Below the pieces are notes generated by a model. It made no database searches and had not been told where the DNA came from. It was given only the letters and a program-made list of their open reading frames with translations. The position numbers were made by a program, and so were the translations under genes. Below are positions 45,512 through 52,675 of a stretch of DNA of 55,276 bases, piece by piece; positions within the stretch are counted from its first letter, which is position 1, and each line of letters begins with the position of its first letter. The stretch comes from Nostocales cyanobacterium LEGE 11386 (GTDB lineage: Bacteria; Cyanobacteriota; Cyanobacteriia; Cyanobacteriales; Nostocaceae). Location of the stretch: NCBI GenBank assembly GCA_015207155.1, contig JADEXK010000041.1, forward strand, positions 1 to 55,276. The letters run 5' to 3'.

Positions 45512-45719
45512 TTCTGCCACCATTAGTGGCAGAATTTCTAAAGAGGGAAGCTGGACTAAAACTTACTGTCTTAAGATATGGCCTTCTAAGTGGCTTACTC
45601 AACCATCAGCCAAGCTAGCTGCTGGGGATTAAGACTGCTTACGCCTGAGCTTAATACCGCAAGCTGATGCTTCCCTCTTGCAAGGGGATTCTCTAATTTA
45701 GTTACCTAGAGAAATCCCC
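45512..45719. mobile_element. Candidate non-autonomous palindromic element (IS200/IS605-derived type)
   Basis: The element has a hairpin at each end. At the left, TTCTGCCAC (45512-45520) pairs with GTGGCAGAA (45526-45534). At the right, GGGGATTCTCTA (45684-45695) pairs with TAGAGAAATCCCC (45707-45719) with one bulge. In between, AGAGGGAAGC (45542-45551) pairs with GCTTCCCTCT (45669-45678). Hairpins at both ends without terminal inverted repeats and without a transposase are typical of elements moved by IS200/IS605 enzymes. Alternatively this is a structured RNA. Confidence 0.4.
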
Positions 45720-45738
45720 AGATAAGCTGTCGAATCAG

Positions 45739-45936
45739 TTATCCTGCTAACAACCGATACTGAAATTGGTTATGAGCAATTTGCCTTTTTTCAACAAAGT
45801 AGCCTTTCTTACGAGCTTCAAACACAGTATGTCCAAATCGAAAACTAACATTTGCTGCTAGTTCATCGCTCGAATGCCATTTACCATCCTTGAGAAGTAC
45901 AATCAATTTCTCAAGGTTTGTCGATTTGACAAGCAT
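45739..45936 (-). CDS. Small winged-helix-like DNA-binding protein
   Basis: This 65-residue protein reads NLEKLIVLLKDGKWHSSDEL followed by AANVSFRFGHTVFEARKKGY, a winged helix-turn-helix with helix 1 (4-12), the turn HSSDELA and a recognition helix HTVFEARKKG, then a beta wing (FVEKRQIAHNQFQYRLL). It is intact and has the sequence AGGAGA 4-5 bp before its ATG. Its target is unknown. It lies between cas3' and mntA on the cas strand, so it may regulate this locus. Confidence 0.65.
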   Translation of the reverse strand: MLVKSTNLEKLIVLLKDGKWHSSDELAANVSFRFGHTVFEARKKGYFVEKRQIAHNQFQYRLLAG

Positions 45937-46000
45937 AGTGTTCTCCTAATTTACAAGTTTTGATATACAGCCACAGCAGCCAAAATGCTTGTTATGTTTG

Positions 46001-46028
46001 AGCTTCAGGATTTGTATAATCTGAAGCT
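46001..46028. promoter_or_regulatory. Inverted repeat in the promoter region of the winged-helix gene
   Basis: AGCTTCAG and CTGAAGCT are perfect 8-nt arms separated by 12 bp, which on the minus strand contain ATTATACAAATC, a possible -10 box. On the minus strand a perfect TTGACA at 46052-46047 is followed 17 bp later by TAGCTT, inside one arm. The repeat is a good candidate operator for the winged-helix protein or another regulator of the cas operon. Confidence 0.45.
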
Positions 46029-46067
46029 ACATAAAACGAAACCTGTTGTCAAGCAATTGTCAAGATT

Positions 46068-46092
46068 GATTATAAGCTTAGACTTATTCAAC
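46068..46092 (-). promoter_or_regulatory. Self-target site 1 of the mini-CRISPR spacer
   Basis: Read on the minus strand the site is GTT followed by GAATAAGTCTAAGCTTATAA. It matches the mini-array spacer start GAATAGGTCTGTGCTTAAAA at 16 of 20 positions. The mismatches are at 6, 11, 12 and 18. GTT fits the GTN/GTH PAM known for type I-D. A perfect TTGACA lies just beyond (46063-46058), and a plus-strand promoter TTGTCA...TATAAG overlaps it. Confidence 0.6.
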
Positions 46093-46093
46093 G

Positions 46094-46118
46094 CTTCATA
46101 AGCATTGACATATTCAAC
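46094..46118 (-). promoter_or_regulatory. Self-target site 2 of the mini-CRISPR spacer
   Basis: Read on the minus strand the site is GTT followed by GAATATGTCAATGCTTATGA. It matches the mini-array spacer at 15 of 20 positions (mismatches 6, 10, 11, 18, 19). It is an imperfect direct copy of site 1, displaced by 26 bp, with the same GTT motif. Confidence 0.55.
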
Positions 46119-46124
46119 CTCATC

Positions 46125-46223
46125 ATGAAATACTTTTATATTGAGATAGCTTTACAGGCACATAACAACTTAACTAATCCCTATCAGGGATTGAAACGAA
46201 TAGGTCTGTGCTTAAAACCGTAA
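46125..46223 (+). CDS. Possible mini-ORF running into the mini-array
   Basis: A 32-codon frame starts with ATG 46125 (MKYFYIEIALQAHNNL) and continues through the first degenerate repeat to TAA at 46221-46223. It has no good ribosome-binding site. It is listed because a CreT-like toxin would be expected between the self-target sites and the crRNA-like RNA. It may well be a chance frame. Confidence 0.15.
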   Translation: MKYFYIEIALQAHNNLTNPYQGLKRIGLCLKP

Positions 46224-46262
46224 GCTTTTTTCTCAAAAATAATCCCTATCAGGGATTGAAAC
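46161..46262 (+). CRISPR. Degenerate two-repeat mini-array (CreA/CreR-like RNA candidate)
   Basis: Two copies of the 3' 23 nt of the array repeat, TAATCCCTATCAGG-GATTGAAAC, end at 46197 and 46262. The 14-nt 5' part of each repeat is degenerate. The orientation is opposite to the main array. Between them lies 42 nt, or 28 nt if the second repeat is counted as 37 nt. The hairpin and the ATTGAAAC handle needed for Cas6 processing are fully kept, while the 5' part has drifted. The spacer starts GAATAGGTCTGTGC and resembles two nearby sites with a type I-D PAM. It lies directly beyond the 3' end of cas3'. Confidence 0.8.
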
Positions 46263-46263
46263 G

Positions 46264-48441
46264 TTAAACAACCCATATCTCATCTCCTGTGCTTTTAAAT
46301 GTATATGCAAGCGTATCTAGCAGTAATGCAGAGTGACCAAAAGCGATCGCATAAGGCGCACTAACATCATGAAAGCTATACTGATCACTAATGGGATAAA
46401 TCTGAAAGTGCATCGGTAGCCTTAACCGCATCCGCACCTCAGAAACAGGACGGCGAATCACGTAACTAACTAATCCTTCTTTACTCAGTTTTTTACTAAT
46501 TGCACCAATCCATTGATTGTCAGGTTGCCAAATTTCCACACCAGTCAAAACCTGAACTTTCCAAGCATCGGCTATTGGTTGTAAGTCCCCAGAGTAGGTA
46601 AATTTCCAGTTCAGCCGTTCCTCACGGTAGGAACGCAACTTCATAAATGCTAGACAATGAGCAAATCTACCTTTGGCTATGGGTTGTCCGGTGCGTTGTG
46701 CGGTTTCTTTAAGTGTCCGTATAAATCCCGCCTCTGTCCACATTTCAATTTCTAAATTGCCCAAAATACCTGGTAAATCATAGGTTTTAAACCTGTCGGC
46801 TTCGTTTGTTTCGGTTAAATCGTATAAACCGCATTGCAAAGGACTGGAACCGCGAAAACTATAAGCATCTTCAGCTATGGGATTTCCTGATTTACCTGAA
46901 ATTGCTTGCCAGTCTTTCGCCCATCCTGAAACACGTCCGGCTATGGAATTCAGCTTGCTTTCAAATACATCCTCACAGGCTTTTTGAAACTGTTCTCGGC
47001 TTTGAGCATACTGTTGTTTAATTGTGCGATCGCTTAACTGGCAAAATATCCGAAATGATTGCACAAAAGCCCAACGGCGATAATAACCGCGAAAATCATT
47101 AATTTGTCGATAATTCTCGCTAATTATATCGTGAAAAGATGGTCGCTCATAAATATTATTGACCTCTAATGGTGGTGAATCTACTTGAAATAAACGTTCT
47201 ACTAAAAAGTTAGGCACAAGGGCAAAAGCTGTAAAGTTTTCAAACTTAATTATTTCACCATCTTTCTCATAGCCGTCATGTCTACCTAAGCGCCCTAAAC
47301 GCTGAATAAAGTTACCTGCATCCGATGACTCAAAAATTAGAAAATTGATTTTAAAATCAACACCCACATCAATTGTGCTAGTGCCGATAACTAAATCAGC
47401 CATCAGGCTTTTTTCTTTTGTTCCTTTGCCAGAAAGTCCTGTATTTTCTCCTACTGTTAATTCATAAGGTTTAAAAATTTCCTGAAAAAATACAGTTAAA
47501 CGTTTGACTGCTGCAATTGAATTGAGAATAATTGCTCCTTTACTACCTGGATACTTTTGGAATTGAGCCAAAATTAAATCACTGTTTTCTTTTAGCCAAG
47601 TTTCCGAAGCTTTAAAAGCAGGTTCTAAAGGGATAAAATTTAATGATATTGTTCTCGCTACCTGTCGCCATCTCTGTATTTGCAGTTGCTTTCCTTCTTC
47701 TGCTGTTTCGGGAAATTTATATTTATTTTGGGAAATGGGATTGATAACTTGACAACGAAATCCTGCTTGTTCTAATCTGCAAATTAAATTTGTATCTGGT
47801 GTAGCTGAGAGAAACAGAAATTTTTTATGGCGATTTGTACAGCGAATTAATAACATTGTGTTAATTACACTGGCAATTTGGGGGGCTGCAAAAACATGAA
47901 ACTCATCAAAAATAAACAAATCAAAATCTTTATCGATTCTGCCCCATAGCTTATCTGGGCTATCACCACGAATTATATAAGCCCCTCGATGCAAGTAGTG
48001 AAAAATATCAGGGTTGGTTAATAATGCCTCTCTTTGGCTAGTGAGGGTAGAAATTGCAGCCCCTTTTTTTAACCCTTCATTTTCGGCGTAGTTTTCTAAA
48101 TCAGCACCACTTAATCTAACTACACGCGGCTCATCTTCTGGCTGAAATTGCTGAATATATCCTCTAATTTGTGTTTCTTGGTCGCGGGCGAGTTCATTAG
48201 TTGGGTAAAGTCCAATGGCGGAAAATTCACCTTGGAGAACTTCTAAATATGCAGCCAAGCTTTTACCATCGCCTGTCATGGCTGTGTTGAATACTACATC
48301 AATGTTTGGATCACGCAAAGCTTCTAAAGTAGCTAATTGATGCCAAGAAAGCGACCAATTTTCAGGTAATTTCACTCCGTCAGGTGTGGGGACGGTTTGC
48401 GAATAAACAGGCTTGAGTGTAATTTGGTATTCTTCGGACAT
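46264..48441 (-). CDS. cas3: Type I-D CRISPR helicase Cas3' (no HD domain)
   Basis: This 725-residue protein is the stand-alone Cas3' helicase of type I-D, which unwinds DNA for cutting by the HD domain of Cas10d. Walker A is NTAMTGDGKSLAAY, the DExH box is IFDEFHVFAAP, motif III is LFLSATPDT, and motif VI is NFIQRLGRLGRHDG. ATG 48441 (MSEEYQITLKPVYS) is preferred to the longer frame from 48507, since family members begin near here and the extra part would cover the operator region. The coding part contains at 46711-46726 a 16-bp copy of the sequence in its own promoter region. Confidence 0.93.
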   Translation of the reverse strand: MSEEYQITLKPVYSQTVPTPDGVKLPENWSLSWHQLATLEALRDPNIDVVFNTAMTGDGKSLAAYLEVLQGEFSAIGLYPTNELARDQETQIRGYIQQFQPEDEPRVVRLSGADLENYAENEGLKKGAAISTLTSQREALLTNPDIFHYLHRGAYIIRGDSPDKLWGRIDKDFDLFIFDEFHVFAAPQIASVINTMLLIRCTNRHKKFLFLSATPDTNLICRLEQAGFRCQVINPISQNKYKFPETAEEGKQLQIQRWRQVARTISLNFIPLEPAFKASETWLKENSDLILAQFQKYPGSKGAIILNSIAAVKRLTVFFQEIFKPYELTVGENTGLSGKGTKEKSLMADLVIGTSTIDVGVDFKINFLIFESSDAGNFIQRLGRLGRHDGYEKDGEIIKFENFTAFALVPNFLVERLFQVDSPPLEVNNIYERPSFHDIISENYRQINDFRGYYRRWAFVQSFRIFCQLSDRTIKQQYAQSREQFQKACEDVFESKLNSIAGRVSGWAKDWQAISGKSGNPIAEDAYSFRGSSPLQCGLYDLTETNEADRFKTYDLPGILGNLEIEMWTEAGFIRTLKETAQRTGQPIAKGRFAHCLAFMKLRSYREERLNWKFTYSGDLQPIADAWKVQVLTGVEIWQPDNQWIGAISKKLSKEGLVSYVIRRPVSEVRMRLRLPMHFQIYPISDQYSFHDVSAPYAIAFGHSALLLDTLAYTFKSTGDEIWVV

Positions 48442-48538
48442 ACACTTAAATAGTGTCCGTAACTGGTTGTTACTTCTTATATTGCCATGCAAAATAAAGG
48501 TTGGCAAGATATAACCGTATAAAAGTGTCCGTATAAAT
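48442..48538. promoter_or_regulatory. Divergent cas3' / WYL regulator promoter region with repeated motif
   Basis: The motif AGTGTCCGTA occurs twice in these 97 bp (48452-48461 and 48524-48533). The second copy is part of AAGTGTCCGTATAAAT (48523-48538), which touches the WYL start codon. CCGTATAAA also occurs twice (48515-48523 and 48529-48537), 14 bp apart. The same 16-bp sequence recurs inside cas3' at 46711-46726. Direct repeats between a regulator and a divergent cas gene point to operators of the regulator. Confidence 0.55.
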
Positions 48539-49405
48539 ATGAGTCGGAAAGGTCAGTCTATAACTCTCTCTATTTCAGAACGCGATAAAGCTGAATTAGA
48601 AGCGATCGCCTTAGAATTTGGTATGATGTGGGGCGATCGCCCGAATATCTCGAAACTGGTAGAAGCGATCGCGCGTCGTCAGTTACTCATCGGTAACAAT
48701 AACAATTGGTCAGAAACCCGTATCCGTGCATTACATCGCTGTATTGGTGCGTTAACCGACATTGGACAAATCGAACAAGCACAAGTTATTGCAAACTTAC
48801 TTTTAGAACGCAACGAATTATCTACACCCCTGAGAAACGACATTGAACGCTTCTTAGAAAATTTACCCCCAACTTGGCGCTTACAGATAGATAACTACAT
48901 CCTGCGAAACCAACCATTTCAGCTTTCTTATCAAGATGCAGCCGGACGCTTATTAAATTTCACAGTGCGCCACGCCAAAATTACACCCCATGAAAAGCGT
49001 CAATATCTCGATTGCTGGTGTGAAGAAACAGAAGGAAATTTGGATATACCCGAACTCATTCACAACTGGTGTTTGCGTTTAGACAGAATTACTGATGCGG
49101 CGGTGATTATGATTCCTGGTGAATGGCGTTCTCAGTTGGATGAAATAGAGGTAGAAATGCACTTATTTGCTGGCTTGGCTTTTGGGTATCAAGCGAAACC
49201 GGAAGACAAAATCAATGAATGGCTACCAGACAAACCAAAAGTGCGGCGAGTCATTAGACGTGTATCGAGTAGCTTTTGGTTTAGCCGCGAAGTTATGCAG
49301 TATGCGCCAGATTGTGTAGTGATAGCGCCGGAGAGTTTGCGCGATCGCCTGAAACAAAAACTCCGCACCTTATGCGAGTTGTATGATATTGAAATTATGG
49401 GTTAG
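48539..49405 (+). CDS. WYL-domain transcriptional regulator of the type I-D locus
   Basis: This 288-residue protein has an N-terminal ribbon/helix DNA-binding-like part (MSRKGQSITLSISERDKAEL, with NISKLVEAIARRQL), a helical linker, and a C-terminal WYL domain beginning about 120 (LRNQPFQLSYQDAAGRLLNF) and ending with the WCX-like extension (VRRVSSSFWFSREVMQYAPDC-VVIAPESLRDRL). The same arrangement and domain type is known from Synechocystis Sll7009, which represses the type I-D array. It is divergent from cas3' with 97 bp between the starts. Ligand is unknown. Confidence 0.85.
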   Translation: MSRKGQSITLSISERDKAELEAIALEFGMMWGDRPNISKLVEAIARRQLLIGNNNNWSETRIRALHRCIGALTDIGQIEQAQVIANLLLERNELSTPLRNDIERFLENLPPTWRLQIDNYILRNQPFQLSYQDAAGRLLNFTVRHAKITPHEKRQYLDCWCEETEGNLDIPELIHNWCLRLDRITDAAVIMIPGEWRSQLDEIEVEMHLFAGLAFGYQAKPEDKINEWLPDKPKVRRVIRRVSSSFWFSREVMQYAPDCVVIAPESLRDRLKQKLRTLCELYDIEIMG

Positions 49406-49480
49406 CGTTTGTGGCGACTATTTAAAGTACTAGCACAGTTAAAGTAGTTTGAGATTTTGCACCATGCCATAGATAGGGGG

Positions 49481-49514
49481 GAAGCCCAGTTGCTTCGAGA
49501 AACAACCGGGCTTC
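49481..49514. terminator. Hairpin between convergent genes
   Basis: GAAGCCCAGTTG and CAACCGGGCTTC pair with one mismatch around a 10-nt loop (49481-49514). It lies between the WYL gene and the convergent DUF456 gene and could act in both directions, although the T tracts are short. Confidence 0.5.
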
Positions 49515-49546
49515 CGGGGGATGGGGTAAGTACAATATATCAAATT

Positions 49547-50065
49547 TTAAGCTCCATAGACTTGGGGCCAAGTTGTAATCACAAAAATTATCACGGCGGC
49601 GATCGCTAACAAACCTTGAATCAAGTTTCCAATCAGTGAACCTACGATAATTCCCACACCAGCCTTAACTGCTGGCCATAGTTCACGTCGGTAAAGAAAT
49701 TCAGCAATAATCGCTCCTAAGAGTGGCCCTAGTAAAATTCCTAACAAAGGCCCCCCAAAAGGCAAAGTTGGGAGTAAACCAAAAAATCCCAATATCAACC
49801 CGACAATTGCGCCTATTTGTCCCCATTTGCTAGCACCTGCATGTTTTGCACCTAAGTAGCTAGCTAATAATTCAACTCCAATACTCAGGAACAAAACTAT
49901 AACTATCACAATGAGTGGTATTTTAATGGCAGCAAAGGAACCACTAATCACTCCCCAGATAATAATAGAGGTTAAAATTAAGCCGCTACCAGGGATACCA
50001 GGAACTACAGAACCAATTATCCCCACAACCATCACAAGAATTAGTAGCCAATAAATAAGTTGCAT
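49547..50065 (-). CDS. DUF456 family membrane protein
   Basis: This 172-residue protein is almost wholly hydrophobic with about four to five membrane helices and glycine-rich loops (VVPGIPGSGLIL, GLLPTLPFGGPLLGILLGPL LGA). The pattern with GAKHAGASKWGQIGAIVGLI is that of DUF456 proteins, which are of unknown function. It is monocistronic. Confidence 0.8.
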   Translation of the reverse strand: MQLIYWLLILVMVVGIIGSVVPGIPGSGLILTSIIIWGVISGSFAAIKIPLIVIVIVLFLSIGVELLASYLGAKHAGASKWGQIGAIVGLILGFFGLLPTLPFGGPLLGILLGPLLGAIIAEFLYRRELWPAVKAGVGIIVGSLIGNLIQGLLAIAAVIIFVITTWPQVYGA

Positions 50066-50239
50066 GATTCGTAATTTTTAACTAGTTTTTTGTACTTTCG
50101 GTTGTAGATGGATATTCTATTTACATTACCCCAGGAGAACAATTGCAAGATTTATTAGCCTTACCCGCAAGGCTTTACAGAAAGGAAGCGCTGAGTAAGG
50201 TCAACAGTCAACCGTGAACTAGTAAGGAGATAGTTAAAC

Positions 50240-50527
50240 ATGAAAATTAGATGCATAAAACGTGGGCAAAATCTTGAAATCTTAGAACAACTTAATAATA
50301 TTCCAGATGGAACCGAAATAATCATAGACTTAGAAGTTATTGCCAATCAAGTTACAGAACCACAAACACCATTAACAGACGAGGAAAGATTAGCTAGACT
50401 CAATCAATTATTTGGGGCTTGGAAAAACCAACCTGAGTTAACACAAATTTTCACAGAAGTTGACCAACAACGCCATACTTATCAAGGACGAACTATAGAC
50501 TCACTTGATTATCAGGATAACGGCTAA
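50240..50527 (+). CDS. vapB: Antitoxin of a VapBC-type pair
   Basis: This 95-residue protein precedes a PIN toxin and overlaps it by one base (TAATG). The C-terminal half, LTDEERLARLNQLFGAWKNQ followed by PELTQIFTEVDQQR, is a helical toxin-binding segment found in several cyanobacterial VapB-like antitoxins. The N-terminal 40 residues look like a small strand-rich domain. The family of the DNA-binding part is not clear. The start ATG 50240 has AGGAGATAG upstream. Confidence 0.75.
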   Translation: MKIRCIKRGQNLEILEQLNNIPDGTEIIIDLEVIANQVTEPQTPLTDEERLARLNQLFGAWKNQPELTQIFTEVDQQRHTYQGRTIDSLDYQDNG

Positions 50528-50922
50528 TGTATCTACTAGATACCAACATTTGTATTGCACTGCTGAACGAAAATTCTCAAGCTGTTACTAAATTTAATCA
50601 CTTTTTCAGCCAATGCTATCTGTCCACCATTGTAGTTTCAGAAATATACAAAGGTGTATATTGTTCTCAAAATGTAGCTAAGAATCTAGAGACATTGGCA
50701 CAGTTCACAGAACTTCTACTAGTAGAACAATTTAATTTAGCCGCAGCTATAGAATTTGGAAAAATTCAAAGCGAACTCCGAAAAATCGGGAAACCGACTG
50801 GAGAATTTGATGCCTTGATTGGTGCTGTTGCTCGTTCACGTGATGATATTCTTATTACTAACAATGTCAAAGATTTTGAAAATATTCCTAACTTAAAATT
50901 AGATAATTGGTTAGAAACTTGA
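50527..50922 (+). CDS. vapC: PIN-domain toxin VapC
   Basis: This 131-residue protein is a PIN-domain ribonuclease. The acidic site is complete: Asp5 (MYLLDTN), Glu39 (VVSEIYKG), Asp95 (GEFDALIGA) and Asp116 (TNNVKDFENI). It should cleave RNA, often tRNA, when released from VapB. Its ATG overlaps the antitoxin stop. Confidence 0.9.
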   Translation: MYLLDTNICIALLNENSQAVTKFNHFFSQCYLSTIVVSEIYKGVYCSQNVAKNLETLAQFTELLLVEQFNLAAAIEFGKIQSELRKIGKPTGEFDALIGAVARSRDDILITNNVKDFENIPNLKLDNWLET

Positions 50923-51038
50923 AAAATCTGCGTGACTATTCCTGAAGATTAACTATACCAGCGACACTCACAACAGGAAAGTTTTTTGCTTTTGCCAGTG
51001 GTGATGTTATTACAATTTAGGTAACGGAAAACTAAAAA

Positions 51039-51680
51039 TTAAATCTCTTTGAGAGTAACTGCCAATTTATCAGTAATTCCCGCAATCCAATTTTCATCTT
51101 GTTTGGTGTAACTGCGAGGAGCATTAGCCGCCAAAATCATCACACCTTGGTTACCAATTGGTTGACAAATTACACCTTGTGTATTTTCTGGCAAATAATC
51201 AAATTCAATGCGTCCTGGATAGACTTTTAAAGCAACTAAATAAATCGGCTTTTGTGTTTCTAATACTCGTTTTAATATTGGCCCTGGTGTAACTTCAGAT
51301 TTTGCAGCCAGAATCCCACGACGTAATAAAACTTTGTCTTGATAAACAACTACAAGCGATCGCGTGACTGTATTAGTCAATAATAAATGGGATGCCCAAG
51401 CTAATTCTGTTTTTACAGCTTCTGGTAAATCTGCTGCTAGGACAAAACCTTCCTCCCCTATTAATTCTACAGAGTCAGGCGATCGCGGCTGTACTTGCTG
51501 CCAAATTAAACCCGTCAAAATCAACACCGCACTTAACACTACACCCAATACATCCCCACGCGCTTGCGACTCCGTGAGTTCTGGAGTCAACAAACGGTTA
51601 ATCAGCAAAAGTACAGCGCCTAACCCACCGACAGCCAAGGGTAGACGCCGTAAAATTCGATTGGGATCAGGTTTAGTCAT
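51039..51680 (-). CDS. Cofactor assembly of complex C subunit B (CCB2/CCB4-like)
   Basis: This 213-residue protein has two membrane helices near the N-terminus (about 14-30 and 45-62) and a soluble GAF-like C-terminal part with VELIGEEGFVLAADLPEAVK and EVTPGPILKRVLETQKPIYL. This is the pattern of cyanobacterial CCB proteins, relatives of the plastid factors that attach haem ci to cytochrome b6. It lies just after rpaB on the same strand, with tandem repeats between them. Confidence 0.75.
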   Translation of the reverse strand: MTKPDPNRILRRLPLAVGGLGAVLLLINRLLTPELTESQARGDVLGVVLSAVLILTGLIWQQVQPRSPDSVELIGEEGFVLAADLPEAVKTELAWASHLLLTNTVTRSLVVVYQDKVLLRRGILAAKSEVTPGPILKRVLETQKPIYLVALKVYPGRIEFDYLPENTQGVICQPIGNQGVMILAANAPRSYTKQDENWIAGITDKLAVTLKEI

Positions 51681-51775
51681 GAGTCATTGGTCATTGGTCA
51701 TTCAGAAGAATTACTTTTCCTTGTTCCCTTATCTCCTTGTCCCCTTGTCCCCTTGTCCCCCCATCTCCCTACTCC
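51681..51775. repeat. Short tandem repeats between rpaB and the CCB gene
   Basis: CATTGGT is repeated (GTCATTGGTCATTGGTCATT, 51685-51704), followed by CCTTGTC/CCCCTTGT units (51745-51763). These are the same kind of short tandem repeats as between rpoC1 and rpoC2. Confidence 0.75.
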
Positions 51776-52513
51776 CTATTCCTCTCCTGGTTCAATTATC
51801 CGTTGGAACAAATAACCAGTACCGCGTGCTGTCAGAATTAATTCTGGATTACTAGGATCATCTTCTAACTTTGCCCTTAAACGGGAAATATGCACATCTA
51901 CTACACGCGTATCTACATGGCGTTCTGGTGTGTAACCCCATACCTCCTGCAAAATTTCGGAACGGGAAAAAGCTTCTCCTGAACGACTCACTAGCAATTC
52001 TAGAAGGCTGAACTCCATTCCCGTCAAGCGAATACGCTCATCGCCTTTGTAGACTTGTCGCTTATTCGTATCTATTTTGATGTTACCAACATGGATCACC
52101 CCAGAACTAGGAATACCAGAAGCCCCGGTTTTATCTACTCGGCGCAGTACTGAGCGAATCCGTGCTTCTAACTCTTTGGGGGAAAATGGTTTCACTACAT
52201 AATCATCAGCACCCAATTCTAGACCGGTGATGCGATCGGCAACGTCCCCTAAGGCTGTTAGCATGATAATGGGAACATCGGATTCCTTACGTAATTCTTG
52301 ACACACACCGTAGCCGTCTAGCTTTGGCATCATCACATCCAAAACCACCAAGTCAGGTTCAGCTTTGCGAAAAGTGTCCAAAGCTTCCTCCCCGTCGCCA
52401 GCCGTCACTACATCGTAGCCAATCATGGAAAGGCGCGTTTCCAAAATCCGGCGAATGCTGGCTTCGTCGTCTACCACCAGGATTTTTTCTTTATGACTTT
52501 CCAAGTTTTTCAA
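51776..52513 (-). CDS. rpaB: OmpR-type response regulator RpaB
   Basis: This 245-residue protein has a receiver domain with the phosphoacceptor Asp59 (LVVLDVMMPKLDG), the DD pair at 15-16, Thr and Lys of LTAL and VVKPF, and a winged-helix domain with RLTGMEFSLLELLVSRSGEA and RVVDVHISRLRAKLED. The sequence is that of RpaB (Ycf27), an essential cyanobacterial regulator of high-light genes that binds HLR1 sites. It is divergent from radA, an arrangement I know from other cyanobacteria. A TTG slightly downstream could be the true start. Confidence 0.9.
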   Translation of the reverse strand: MKNLESHKEKILVVDDEASIRRILETRLSMIGYDVVTAGDGEEALDTFRKAEPDLVVLDVMMPKLDGYGVCQELRKESDVPIIMLTALGDVADRITGLELGADDYVVKPFSPKELEARIRSVLRRVDKTGASGIPSSGVIHVGNIKIDTNKRQVYKGDERIRLTGMEFSLLELLVSRSGEAFSRSEILQEVWGYTPERHVDTRVVDVHISRLRAKLEDDPSNPELILTARGTGYLFQRIIEPGEE

Positions 52514-52675
52514 CGCTCCTTAACTAAAATTTTTCATGATTAATTTTTAATACCATAATATTAAGATATCATTCCATGAATTGATTGGAAAAAAGCTCTA
52601 ACTCTTACTATTGTTCGATTTTAGTTTTGAGCAAAAAATTAAGGAAAAATTAAGATTTTTTAATAACTTTTAAGA

